Part shown: in pieces, positions 8,005 to 14,815 of the stretch
Position numbering within the stretch: the first letter of the stretch is position 1
Layout: every line of letters starts with the position of its first letter
Virus record (IMG/VR): IMGVR_UViG_3300046656_000535
Span: 1-43,932 of that record
Reading direction: 5' to 3' (one strand)
DNA from: a virus
Length of the DNA stretch: 43,932 nucleotides
Translations under genes and position numbers: made by a program
The notes under the pieces: generated by a model
Told to the model about the DNA's origin: nothing
Database searches by the model: none
What the model saw: only the letters and a program-made list of their open reading frames with translations

Positions 8005-8382
8005 TCAGATCGCGGCGCGCTCGCGCGCGACCGCGAGGTCCTCGGGCGCGGGCTCGAGGACCTGGAAGACGGACGGGCCGGGCGCGAGGACGCGCTGCGC
8101 GCGGCGGACCCAGGCCGGCAGCTCGTCGCCGGCGCGGGAGAGCAGGAGTACTCCGACGCGCAGGCCGGGGCAGCTCGCGGCGACGAGCTGCAGCGCGAAG
8201 TGGACGAACGAGGGGTGAGGGAACCAGGCGTCGCCGACGGCCTTCGAGCGCAGGACCGGCGAGCAGTCGCCGAACCAGAGCCAGTCGAACCCGTCGACGC
8301 GGGCCGCGCGCGGCAGGACGAATCGCGGGTCGCCGGCATAGAGCTGCGCCTGCGCGGCGGCGCCTGTTAGCGTTTCGCCCAT
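8005..8382 (-). CDS. Hypothetical protein (125 aa)
   Basis: The start is the ATG at 8382, preceded on the minus strand by a G-run; a longer reading upstream would be shadow of the divergent lipoprotein gene. The protein is compact and aromatic at the N-terminus (RVDGFDWLWFGDCSP), followed by alternating hydrophobic strands and helices. There are no membrane segments and I do not recognise the family. Its ATG overlaps the ATG of the divergent gene at 8381 within CATG, so each gene's ribosome-binding region lies inside the other's coding sequence. It probably shares a transcript with the gene at 7369-7980. Confidence 0.65.
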   Translation of the reverse strand: MGETLTGAAAQAQLYAGDPRFVLPRAARVDGFDWLWFGDCSPVLRSKAVGDAWFPHPSFVHFALQLVAASCPGLRVGVLLLSRAGDELPAWVRRAQRVLAPGPSVFQVLEPAPEDLAVARERAAI

Positions 8383-8869
8383 GCGATCCCCCCTGCCGTT
8401 CCTGCTCGCGGCGTGCGCCGCGTGCGCCGGATCCCCGGACGCCGTCACCGTCTCTGGCGGCCACGGCGTCGGCACGTACGACAGCGCGGCCGGCCCGCGA
8501 TCGTACAACTCGAGCTCGAACGAGGTCGGCGTCGCGCTCACGTGGTTCCTGCCGAGCACGCGGACCATGCGGCAGGACGCCGACGCGGCCGAGATGCTGC
8601 GCCTCTTCCGTTCGATGGAGCAGCGGCAGCGCGAGGAAGCCGAGCGGCGCGAGCCGGCGACGTCGACGAACGTCACGGTCGAGGCGCCGACGGTCGAGCT
8701 ACCGCCCGGGTTCGGCGGCACGCCAGAGCCAGAGAAGAAGCCGGACGAGGACGAGGGCGCCGACCTAAAGCTCGTCATGAAGCGCGCGACGGCCGTGATC
8801 CTCGCGGGCCTCATGGCTCTCACGGTCGGGATGGTCGTGAAGAAGAAGAAGAGGCCGGCGGCGAAGTAG
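8381..8869 (+). CDS. Candidate unimolecular spanin: lipoprotein with C-terminal membrane anchor
   Basis: A 162-aa protein. A short N-terminal hydrophobic stretch leads to the lipobox L-A-A-C (Cys12, with a second candidate at Cys15). A periplasm-type hydrophilic region of ~115 residues follows. Then come one membrane helix (AVILAGLMALTVGMVV, ~137-153) and a basic tail, KKKKRPAAK. An outer-membrane lipoylation signal combined with a C-terminal transmembrane helix is the topology of unimolecular spanins such as T1 gp11, which fuse inner and outer membranes at lysis. The export signal is unusually short and no other in-frame start exists upstream. No endolysin was found nearby. The topology is visible, the function is inference. 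Confidence 0.5.
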   Translation: MRSPLPFLLAACAACAGSPDAVTVSGGHGVGTYDSAAGPRSYNSSSNEVGVALTWFLPSTRTMRQDADAAEMLRLFRSMEQRQREEAERREPATSTNVTVEAPTVELPPGFGGTPEPEKKPDEDEGADLKLVMKRATAVILAGLMALTVGMVVKKKKRPAAK

Positions 8870-8870
8870 C

Positions 8871-9080
8871 TCACCAGAGCTGGCGGCTCGATTCGTCGAG
8901 CGCCGCCTCGAAGAAGAGCAGCCGGCCATCGGAGCCGGTCGTGAACCGGCACTCGCCGCGCTCGACCATTCCGGCGAGCGAGGCCAGCAGCGAGCGCTTA
9001 TCACGCGCCTCGCGCAGCCGGCGGAGCCGCTCGCGTCGGAGCTTGCGCCGCAGCTCGAGCGCGCGGTCGCGGACCCTCAC
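8871..9080 (-). CDS. Hypothetical basic protein (69 aa)
   Basis: A small arginine-rich protein whose GTG overlaps the stop of the upstream ParB-domain gene (GTGA), implying coupled translation. The N-terminal half is strongly helical and basic (LRRKLRRERLRRLREARDK). The C-terminal half looks beta-rich (GECRFTTGSDGRLLFFEAA). No family is recognised. It could bind nucleic acid or act with the ParB-domain protein. It ends one base away from the convergent stop of the spanin candidate. Confidence 0.6.
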   Translation of the reverse strand: MRVRDRALELRRKLRRERLRRLREARDKRSLLASLAGMVERGECRFTTGSDGRLLFFEAALDESSRQLW

Positions 9081-9709
9081 GAAGGCCGCCGGCTCTTGCC
9101 CGCGTTTGCGTCGAGCGCCTTCGCGAGCGACGCCGAGATCGGATGGTGGCAGACGGGACAGCGCGGCCGACCGTCTTCGGAAGGCGGAAGGGACGGCTCG
9201 GGCGACGGCCGCTCCTTCGGCGTCGCGGTCGCGCTCGCCTCGAGCTCGTCGAGCCCGTTCGCCCCGGCCTCGAGCGCGCGGAGCTCCGCGGCCGTGAACC
9301 CGAGGCCGTCGAGCAGCTCGGGGTCGGTCGTCGTCAGACCCTCGACGAGCTGGCGCAGCTTGTCGTCGTCGAACTCCCCGCCGGTCCGGTTCAGGGTCAC
9401 GTTCAGGACGCGCTCGCGCGCCGCGTCGAGGTCGACGATCGAGACGGGCGTCGTCTTCACGCCGTAACGCGCGAGCAGGTCGAGGCGCTGGTGGCCGCCG
9501 ACGACGGTCTTCGTGCGCCGGTTCCACACGATCGGCTGCACCAGGCCGAAGGCGAGCAGGGACTTCTCGAGCTGGGCCTGGTCGTGGGACGAGATCCGGC
9601 GCGGGTTCCACGCTGCCTTCTGGCCGAGCAGCTCGGCGACGCGCATCCGTTGAATCGGGACGGCCGGGATCGACGTCCCGTCGGTCGCCGGCTCGGCGTT
9701 CTTCGGCAC
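9077..9709 (-). CDS. ParB N-terminal-domain protein with C-terminal zinc ribbon
   Basis: A 210-aa protein, GTG start with GAGGAG upstream. Residues ~20-125 are a ParB/Srx-type domain: AWNPRRIS, SLLAFGLVQPIVWN, then VVGGHQRLDLL. This resembles the N-terminal module of phage ParB-methyltransferase fusions, including the LLDGLGFTAAELRAL segment that normally precedes the methylase. Here no methylase follows. The chain continues through a Pro/Ser-rich linker to a CPVCHH motif near residue 186, which may be half of a zinc site. It differs from the ParB gene at the window junction and lacks its HTH region. Possible roles are DNA binding or nicking; neither is proven. Confidence 0.8.
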   Translation of the reverse strand: MPKNAEPATDGTSIPAVPIQRMRVAELLGQKAAWNPRRISSHDQAQLEKSLLAFGLVQPIVWNRRTKTVVGGHQRLDLLARYGVKTTPVSIVDLDAARERVLNVTLNRTGGEFDDDKLRQLVEGLTTTDPELLDGLGFTAAELRALEAGANGLDELEASATATPKERPSPEPSLPPSEDGRPRCPVCHHPISASLAKALDANAGKSRRPS

Positions 9710-9727
9710 GAAGGGCTCCTCGTTGTT

Positions 9728-9979
9728 ATGAAATCGGGCATGGGACGACGCTACGCGAGGCGGCGGGAGCGCGCGCTCTGGCCGATCCGCGTGCTGCGGG
9801 TCGGCGCCGAGTGCGACCCCGGCGTCCCGCTCCGAATCACGCGCAACGACCCGGAGCTCGACGCCGGGTTCGTGCGCGCGCGAACCTCGGAAGGCTACGA
9901 CGTCTTCGTCGAGGGGGACGAGCTCGTCGCCGCGCAGCTCGAGGAGCTCGCGGCGTTCGGCTCGAGGAGGACCGCATGA
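9728..9979 (+). CDS. Hypothetical basic protein (83 aa)
   Basis: The first ATG is at 9728 (a second, in frame, is at 9740); neither has a clear Shine-Dalgarno sequence, so the start is uncertain. The protein opens with a basic run (RRYARRRERALW), then has a beta-rich body (VLRVGAECDPGVPLRITRN) and an acidic C-terminus. I recognise no family. The gap to the divergent ParB-domain gene is only 18 bp, so the two promoters must overlap each other's genes or lie further away. Its stop overlaps the ATG of the next gene (ATGA). Confidence 0.5.
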   Translation: MKSGMGRRYARRRERALWPIRVLRVGAECDPGVPLRITRNDPELDAGFVRARTSEGYDVFVEGDELVAAQLEELAAFGSRRTA

Positions 9980-10209
9980 CGACGCTCTTCAACGGCTCGC
10001 CGGGCGTCGCGCCGGCCGTCTCGACCCAGGTGAAGCTCGAGCAGGCGTGCGCCGGCATGGCGACCCGCCTGCAGGCGCTCCAGGTCCTCGCGGCCGGGAT
10101 CGTCGGCGACGCGCACGCCACCGACGCCGCGACGATCGCGGCCGGCCTCACGGCCGAGATCGCGACCCTCGCGACGTGGGGGACGACGCCGAGCAACCCG
10201 GTCCCCTGA
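9976..10209 (+). CDS. Hypothetical Ala/Thr-rich protein (77 aa)
   Basis: The ATG overlaps the previous stop (ATGA), with GAGGAGG just upstream. The sequence is predominantly helical, low in charge and rich in Ala, Thr and Gly (LQALQVLAAGIVGDAHATD). It lacks a clear membrane segment or motif. It is part of a two-gene plus-strand unit. It ends 13 bp from the convergent stop of the 272-aa gene at 10223. No function can be proposed. Confidence 0.55.
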   Translation: MTTLFNGSPGVAPAVSTQVKLEQACAGMATRLQALQVLAAGIVGDAHATDAATIAAGLTAEIATLATWGTTPSNPVP

Positions 10210-10222
10210 GCCGCTCGCTGCG

Positions 10223-11041
10223 TCACGCGGTGGCGTCCGGGCCGTCGACGTCGGCGCGGCCGCGCCGCTTCTTCGCCGGCTTCGGCTCGGGCGGGACGTC
10301 GATCACGACGCCCGCGGCTCGCACGGCGTTCACCTGGTCGACGGCGCCACCGACCGCTCTCCGGACGGCGCGCTTGAGGTCGGCCGAGTCGCGGAAGTTC
10401 GCGCGCCGCGAGTGGAACCCGAGGCAGGCCGGGACCTTCTCGTCGAGGCCGTGCCTCGTCTGGCACGCGAGGCAGGGCGCCTGCTCGAGCGGCAGCGCGA
10501 CGCCGTCGACGAACCCCTGGTGGCGCACGTCGGCGTGGCCGCACTCGCAGGTCGCGGCGAGCGTCGTCCCCGGCGGGACCTCGGCCGGCGGCCAGTTCTC
10601 GGGAGCGTTCCGCCAGAGCTTCGGCTGAGCGGCGCCGGCGAGCTCGCGCACGCGCACCGCGACGAACTCGACGACCTCGAGCTTGACGGCGAGCGCGCGG
10701 CCGAGCCGGGCGCACGCGAGCGCGGTCGCGGCCTCGCCGCTCTCGGCCTGCACGGGCAGGAGCGCGGACGCCTCGACGCGCTGCACGGGGACGCGGAAGA
10801 CGACCTCGACCTCGAACATCGGCAGCTCGGCCGACTCGGTCGGCGACCCCTTCACGACCCGCTCGCCGGCCGAGCGCTTCGGCAGCGCGCCGCTCGCACC
10901 GAAGTCCTTGAAGAGCGAGGCGACGCACGAGCTCGCGCGCACGGCGGCGTCGCACTCGGTCGTCGCGTCGACGGCGTCGACGGTCGCGCTCACGGTTGCA
11001 CCCGCGGCGCTCACGCCCCCCACGATTCGACAGTTCCACAC
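10223..11041 (-). CDS. Hypothetical protein with Cys/His cluster (272 aa)
   Basis: The start is a GTG preceded by GAGGAG. The N-terminal half is rich in beta-type segments (MFEVEVVFRVPVQRVEAS). The middle holds a possible zinc-binding cluster, CxCGH followed ~22 residues later by CLACQTRHG. The C-terminus is basic and may form a nuclear-localisation-like tail only by chance (PKPAKKRRGR). It is the last gene of the large minus-strand operon that begins at 15739. No family is recognised; the Cys/His pattern and basic tail are compatible with nucleic-acid binding. Confidence 0.65.
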   Translation of the reverse strand: MWNCRIVGGVSAAGATVSATVDAVDATTECDAAVRASSCVASLFKDFGASGALPKRSAGERVVKGSPTESAELPMFEVEVVFRVPVQRVEASALLPVQAESGEAATALACARLGRALAVKLEVVEFVAVRVRELAGAAQPKLWRNAPENWPPAEVPPGTTLAATCECGHADVRHQGFVDGVALPLEQAPCLACQTRHGLDEKVPACLGFHSRRANFRDSADLKRAVRRAVGGAVDQVNAVRAAGVVIDVPPEPKPAKKRRGRADVDGPDATA

Positions 11042-11053
11042 GGTTCGGACTCC

Positions 11054-11539
11054 TCATTCGCCCAAGAGCTTCGGGACCTTGCCGTCGCGCACGATCCGGC
11101 AGACCTCGCCGCCGAACTCCTGCCCGACGGTCGACCCGCCGACGACGACGTCGGCGAGGAACTCCTTCTCGATCGTCGTGATGCCGGTCGCGACCGCCTC
11201 GAGCTTCGCCTTCACGACGAGCACGAGCGACCGCCACCGGCGCTTCTCTTCGTCCTCGCGCGCCGCCTCGCGCTGCAGCGCCGTGCGGATCCTCCCGGCC
11301 GGGGACTTCGCGAACTCCTCGAGGCCCGGCATCGGGAGGTCGACCCGGATCGGCAGGCGCTTCAAGGTGAAGCCGAGCTGGAAGATTCGGACCGTCACGT
11401 CGCGCCGCGCGGTCTCGCGCCAGATCGCGACGTCCTTCCAGGCGTACGCGAACGCCTCGGCGCCGGCACGCTTGAGCAGGACCTCGAGCTCGGCCTTCGA
11501 TCGGTCGACCGAGACGCTCGTCCGTTCCGCGTAGCTCAC
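11054..11539 (-). CDS. Conserved phage protein, unknown function (161 aa)
   Basis: A GTG start overlaps the stop of the upstream gene (GTGA). The protein begins SYAERTSVSVDRSKAELEVL and continues with a RDVTVRIFQLGF strand and a helix, RSLVLVVKAKLEAVATGI, followed by FLADVVV. I recognise this pattern as a widespread phage early-region protein of unknown function, but I cannot name a characterised member. There are no membrane segments. It sits in the early-type operon between genes of unknown function. Confidence 0.75.
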   Translation of the reverse strand: MSYAERTSVSVDRSKAELEVLLKRAGAEAFAYAWKDVAIWRETARRDVTVRIFQLGFTLKRLPIRVDLPMPGLEEFAKSPAGRIRTALQREAAREDEEKRRWRSLVLVVKAKLEAVATGITTIEKEFLADVVVGGSTVGQEFGGEVCRIVRDGKVPKLLGE

Positions 11540-12114
11540 GGCCGCCCCTCGCCGGCGGCGAGTGCGCGCCAGTCGACGCGCTCCGGCTGCACGGCGCCGC
11601 GCGCGTAGTCGAGGAGCCGTTCGAGCAGGCCGACCTCAACCTGGCAGGCGCTCTGGTGCGCGGCGAGCGTCGCGGCGATGTCGCGCCGGCTGCGCTCCAC
11701 TTCCGAGGGCACGAAACGGAACCGCTTCTGCCACTCGCGCCGGGCCGTCTCGACCTGGCCGAGCGAGGCGTGCTCGACGTCGACCCAGCGCTCGCCGGTC
11801 GACCGCGTCGCTCTCCCCGTCTCGAGGTCGGGAAGGAAGGACCGCTCGCCAGTCGGCACGACCAGGAAGGCGCGCCAGAGCGCGTTCCGGGCCGGCGACA
11901 CCGAGTCCTTCAGGGCCTTCTCCTGGCCGGGCAGCGCGCGCACGAGCCGCAGGAGCTCGCGGTCGGTCAGACCGTCCTTCCCGGCCGAGAGCAGCAGCAC
12001 GCGCACGCGGTCGCGCATCCGCTCGCCGCGGCCGCTCTCCTCCTCGAGCTCGACGGCCTCGATCGACGTCTCGCGCAGCTCGTGAACGGCGTGGTGTCGG
12101 GGGTCGTCTTTCAC
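11536..12114 (-). CDS. Hypothetical protein, basic/helical (192 aa)
   Basis: The preferred start is the GTG at 12114-12112, because a GGAG lies six bases upstream. An in-frame ATG at 12192 would overlap the upstream gene and has no ribosome-binding site. The protein has charged helices throughout (DRVRVLLLSAGKDGLTDRE, SEVERSRRDIAATLAAHQ). A segment around GKDGLTDRELLRLV resembles a winged-helix or HTH helix pair, but this is weak. The start codon and ribosome-binding site lie inside the repeat array at 12109-12178, which could regulate its translation or transcription. No family is recognised. Confidence 0.6.
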   Translation of the reverse strand: MKDDPRHHAVHELRETSIEAVELEEESGRGERMRDRVRVLLLSAGKDGLTDRELLRLVRALPGQEKALKDSVSPARNALWRAFLVVPTGERSFLPDLETGRATRSTGERWVDVEHASLGQVETARREWQKRFRFVPSEVERSRRDIAATLAAHQSACQVEVGLLERLLDYARGAVQPERVDWRALAAGEGRP

Positions 12115-12178
12115 CTGTAACTCCAAGAGTGTTTCACCTGTTAGGGCGTCCTTTTCACTTCCAGCGCAAGGTGAATCG
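12109..12178. repeat. Four-box TTCACCTG/GGTGAATC array, copy A
   Basis: On the plus strand the boxes are TTCACCTG at 12110, TTCACCTG at 12133, TTCACTT at 12154 and GTGAATC at 12171. Spacings are 23, 21 and 17 bp. The 32 bases 12109-12140 match 27 of 32 in copy B at 42658-42689, and the box order is the same. The array overlaps the end of one minus-strand gene and the start of the next. It uses the locally rare codons TTA and AAA, suggesting selection on DNA or RNA sequence rather than on protein. Confidence 0.65.
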
Positions 12179-12394
12179 GAGCGGCTCCTCATCGCCGAGG
12201 CCGGAGCGTTCGATCACGCGGACCCAGGCGTCCTGCAGGCCGCGCACCTGGCCGCGGCCGTAGTCGGTCGGCGAGCGATAGACGGTCACGCCGAGGAGCT
12301 GCGCCTCGTGGTTCAGCAGTTTCGCGACGCGCAGCAGCTCGGCCCGCCTCGAGACGGGCCGCCGGTTCCAGAGCCAGCGCAGCAGCGCGTTCAC
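12155..12394 (-). CDS. Hypothetical protein (79 aa)
   Basis: The GTG at 12394 overlaps the previous stop (GTGA). The protein starts with an aromatic/basic helix (ALLRWLWNRRPVSRRAELLR), followed by a beta-type VTVYRSPTDYGRGQ and a C-terminal RFTLRWK. No membrane segment is certain. Its stop codon lies in repeat array A. No family is recognised. It lies in an operon of similarly small proteins. Confidence 0.6.
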   Translation of the reverse strand: MNALLRWLWNRRPVSRRAELLRVAKLLNHEAQLLGVTVYRSPTDYGRGQVRGLQDAWVRVIERSGLGDEEPLRFTLRWK

Positions 12395-12675
12395 CGGCGG
12401 CCCCTCCGTCGCCGTCCGGCCGGACCGAGCAGGCCGCGCCGCGTCACGAGCTCGCGCGCATCCCCGAACCACCGGGTCGGCAGCTCGGCCACGGTCCACT
12501 GCTCGACGACGCGCCGGACCTTGCGGCGGCGCAGCCGGCGCTCGAGCGCGAGGGCCTCGCGGGCGACGCGCAGCAGCGCGACGAACACGAGCAGCACGAG
12601 CAGCGCGGCGGCGAGCTCGAGGAGCAGCGGCAGGCCGGCGGCGAGCGCCTGGTCGACCTCGCTCTCGGCCGTCAC
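12391..12675 (-). CDS. Small single-pass membrane protein (94 aa)
   Basis: A GTG start overlaps the upstream stop (GTGA). One strong hydrophobic helix lies at residues ~15-37 (LPLLLELAAALLVLLVFVALL). It is followed by a long basic cytoplasmic-type region (ERRLRRRKVRRVVEQW) and a C-terminal RRRRGRR. By the positive-inside rule the N-terminus faces out. A holin-like or membrane-tethering role is conceivable, but it sits in an early-type operon and not in a lysis cassette. No family is recognised. Confidence 0.6.
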   Translation of the reverse strand: MTAESEVDQALAAGLPLLLELAAALLVLLVFVALLRVAREALALERRLRRRKVRRVVEQWTVAELPTRWFGDARELVTRRGLLGPAGRRRRGRR

Positions 12676-12881
12676 CGCCGGGCCCCGCGCGCCGGCTTCT
12701 GCTTCGGCAGCTTTTCCAGGTTCGTGAGCTGTGCGAGAACGTCCTCGTGCCGGAAGCCGAAGAGCTTCGCGACGCACGCCGAGCAGAGCTCCGGCGCGAC
12801 CCACGCGCACGCCTCGCCGAACGGGTCGGCCGGCTCGCACGCGCGGTCGTCCGTGCACTTACAGACCTTGCACTTCATCAT
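12672..12881 (-). CDS. Cys-rich zinc-binding small protein (69 aa)
   Basis: The ATG at 12881 overlaps the stop of the preceding 33-aa frame (ATGA). The N-terminal 36 residues carry a dense cysteine pattern: CxVCxCTDDRAC, then CAWVAPELCSAC. This resembles small CxxCxCTDxxAC proteins common in phages and bacteria, which probably bind zinc. The C-terminus is helical and basic. The function is unknown, possibly nucleic-acid or protein binding. Confidence 0.75.
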   Translation of the reverse strand: MMKCKVCKCTDDRACEPADPFGEACAWVAPELCSACVAKLFGFRHEDVLAQLTNLEKLPKQKPARGARR

Positions 12882-12979
12882 CGGGACCCCCTCTCCTCCT
12901 GCCGAACCGGGCCCCCGCCGGCGCCGACCGCGATCGCGGCCTCGACGCGCCGGCGGCGGCCCGCGGCGATGCTCTTCAC
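12878..12979 (-). CDS. Very small basic peptide (33 aa)
   Basis: The GTG at 12979 overlaps the TGA of the upstream gene, and the TGA at 12878 overlaps the ATG of the downstream gene. Overlap at both ends is the pattern used by every neighbour in this operon and supports translation. The peptide is basic at the start (AAGRRRRVEAAIAVG). No function is recognised. The alternative is that it is only a translational bridge between the two larger genes. Confidence 0.45.
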   Translation of the reverse strand: MKSIAAGRRRRVEAAIAVGAGGGPVRQEERGSR

Positions 12980-13482
12980 GTAACCACCGGCGGGTCGTCG
13001 CACGACTCGTCGCGCACGATCGGGAGCCCGAACCAGTGGGCGCTCGCGTCCGCGATCGCGTCCTCGGCCTTCTCGAACTCGAGGCCGTCGGCCGGCGCGC
13101 AGATCACGAGCAGGCCTTCGCCGCGCTCTCCCTCGCGCTCGAGGAACCAGCAGAAGCCGCCGCTGTCGCACTTCTCGACGACGACGCGGCACTTCTGCTC
13201 GATCCACGTCAGTGGCAGCGGCGTGAGCGTCGGTCCGTCCTGAGGCGTGCTCTCGCGCAGCACGGCGCCGAGCTCGAGGAGGGCCTCGAGCGCGCGGGGC
13301 GCCGGCGGCTTCCCCGTGTCGGCGAACTCCCTCCGGATTCGGTCGAGCGCCGCGCACGCCTGCCGCGCGACGAACCCGAGAAACCGGCGCTTCGTCGAGG
13401 GCGAGAGCTCCTTCAAGGCGTCGAACTCGACGAGCCCGAGCTCCAGGTCGTCGTCGGACGGATGCGGCTTCGGGTCGGCCAC
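12976..13482 (-). CDS. Hypothetical acidic protein (168 aa)
   Basis: The GTG start is preceded by GGGGAGG. The N-terminal third is acidic (HPSDDDLELGLVEFDALKEL). A helical middle follows (KRRFLGFVARQACAALDRIR). The C-terminal part looks alpha/beta, with IEQKCRVVVEKC, FCWFLEREGE and LLVICAPADGLEF strands. Several cysteines are present but not in a recognised zinc pattern. No family is recognised. The upstream gene's stop is at 13485, overlapping the ribosome-binding site, so the two are co-transcribed. Confidence 0.6.
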   Translation of the reverse strand: MADPKPHPSDDDLELGLVEFDALKELSPSTKRRFLGFVARQACAALDRIRREFADTGKPPAPRALEALLELGAVLRESTPQDGPTLTPLPLTWIEQKCRVVVEKCDSGGFCWFLEREGERGEGLLVICAPADGLEFEKAEDAIADASAHWFGLPIVRDESCDDPPVVT

Positions 13483-13484
13483 GG

Positions 13485-13805
13485 CTACCTCCCCGGCCGG
13501 CGACGGATCACACCGGCGCGTTCGAGGAGCTTCCGCGCCCGCTCGAGCTCGTCGTCGGGAACCTCGCGCAGCAGCGCTACGGCGACGCTCAAGCTCTCGC
13601 CTTCGAGCGTCTCGACCTGAGCGTTCGTCTGACCGATCGAGACGTCCTCGACCAGGACCGCGAGCGAGCTCGGCTGCGCCACGATCGCGACCTGCTCCAC
13701 TCCGTGCGGGATCTCTTCCTCCGACGTCGTCTCGGCGACGACGAACCCCGGCTGGACCCGGACGAGGTCGCCGGCCTTCCACGCGCGTGCTTTGAACGGT
13801 TCCAA
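13485..13805 (-). CDS. Hypothetical protein with beta-barrel-like core (106 aa)
   Basis: The best start is the rare TTG at 13805, with GGGAGG seven bases upstream; no ATG or GTG is better placed after the upstream gene's stop at 13822. The opening AWKAGDLVRVQPGFVV resembles a KOW/SH3-type strand pair. Several valine-rich strands follow, then a C-terminal helix, PDDELERARKLLERAG. No known family is assigned. It lies between the 304-aa gene and the acidic 168-aa gene. Confidence 0.6.
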   Translation of the reverse strand: MEPFKARAWKAGDLVRVQPGFVVAETTSEEEIPHGVEQVAIVAQPSSLAVLVEDVSIGQTNAQVETLEGESLSVAVALLREVPDDELERARKLLERAGVIRRRPGR

Positions 13806-13821
13806 GGGCAGACCTCCCGAT

Positions 13822-14736
13822 TCAACCCGCGGCCGCCTGCGCGACGGCCGCCTCGAGCTCGAGCGGGTCGGCTCGTCGCCACGCGGCGACCAGGAAGCCG
13901 GACCCGTTCCGGACGCAACGCCCGCGGCGCAGCACGAGCGAGAGCACGGCCGCGGCGCCGCGCAGGCGCCCGGCGTCCTTCTGCGCGAGGTCGCGGTTCC
14001 GGCCGCGCAGCGCGCAGCCGGCGGCCTCGAGGCCGGCCAGGAGCGCGTGCGGCGGCGCGTCGCGCGGCAGCAGGGCGACCTGCCGGAGCTGCTCGGCGTG
14101 GCGCAGGTCGACGAGCTGGGCGACCGCGCCGGCGCCGCTCGCGGAGAGCCGCGCGGCGAGCGCCTCGACCGTCTCCCAGAGCGTCCGCTGGACGGGCCGG
14201 CGGCCCCGCCACTCGGCGAAGTGCGCGCGCCAGACGGTCGGGTTCGTGCGGGCGTCGGGGTGCGCGGCGAGCCGCTCGGCGCCGGTCGTCGACCAGAACT
14301 CCGCGGCGTCGTCGTCCTCGAGGACGTGGAACGTGTCCGGCCAGCGCGAGCGCCGGCCGTCGCCGCGCGGCAAGGTCGGGATCCAGTCGCCGGGCGCGCG
14401 CACGAGCACGAGGTCGCTCTCGAGCGCCTGCAGGTGGCCGCGGAGCCGGCGCTCGCTCGGCGCCTCGACGCCGGGGAACGTCGCGAGCCAGGAGCGCAGG
14501 AGGCCGCGCGCTCCGAGCCGCGCGACGGCGCCCGGCACGTACCAGCGGCGGCGCAGCACCGCGCCGAGCGGGCAGCGGGCGCGCAGGAGCAGGAGGACGA
14601 CGCGCAGCCGGGCGGCGAGGACGTCGCGCCGGCGCGTCGTCGCCTCGAGCACGTCGGCGAGGCGCGGCGCGACCTGGCGCACGCGCTCGACCAACCCCTC
14701 GACGTCGGACCCATCGGTAGCATCGTCGCTCGACAC
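13822..14736 (-). CDS. Putative DNA-binding protein, winged-helix-like (304 aa)
   Basis: A GTG start with a G-rich ribosome-binding site. The N-terminal ~120 residues are basic and helical and include a pattern resembling a winged HTH: a WLATFPGVEAPSERRLRGHL helix pair, then DLVLVRAPGDWIPT as the wing. The rest is helical and Arg/Ala-rich, without ATPase motifs. Its position as second gene of the early-type operon, in a genome with no recognised replication genes, makes a replication-initiator or regulator role possible. That is speculation from context. A structure comparison would decide. Confidence 0.5.
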   Translation of the reverse strand: MSSDDATDGSDVEGLVERVRQVAPRLADVLEATTRRRDVLAARLRVVLLLLRARCPLGAVLRRRWYVPGAVARLGARGLLRSWLATFPGVEAPSERRLRGHLQALESDLVLVRAPGDWIPTLPRGDGRRSRWPDTFHVLEDDDAAEFWSTTGAERLAAHPDARTNPTVWRAHFAEWRGRRPVQRTLWETVEALAARLSASGAGAVAQLVDLRHAEQLRQVALLPRDAPPHALLAGLEAAGCALRGRNRDLAQKDAGRLRGAAAVLSLVLRRGRCVRNGSGFLVAAWRRADPLELEAAVAQAAAG

Positions 14737-14815
14737 TGCGGGCCGCTCCCCCCCGGGACGGTTCGATCGCTCCGACGCCGGCCGGGGTCAACCGCCCCCG
14801 GCCGGCGTTTCCGCC

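Noticed and set aside
8005-8952. 315-codon reading of the 125-aa gene
   Set aside because: Codons before 8382 are shadow of the lipoprotein gene; the ATG at 8382 has a G-rich ribosome-binding site.
9715-9740. Fourth copy of the 19-bp operator dyad
   Set aside because: Only a TTTCAT-like fragment matches; the core and the second arm are absent.
10321-10345. Additional TTCACCTG box as part of a third array
   Set aside because: It is a single box inside a coding region without partners at 21-23 bp.
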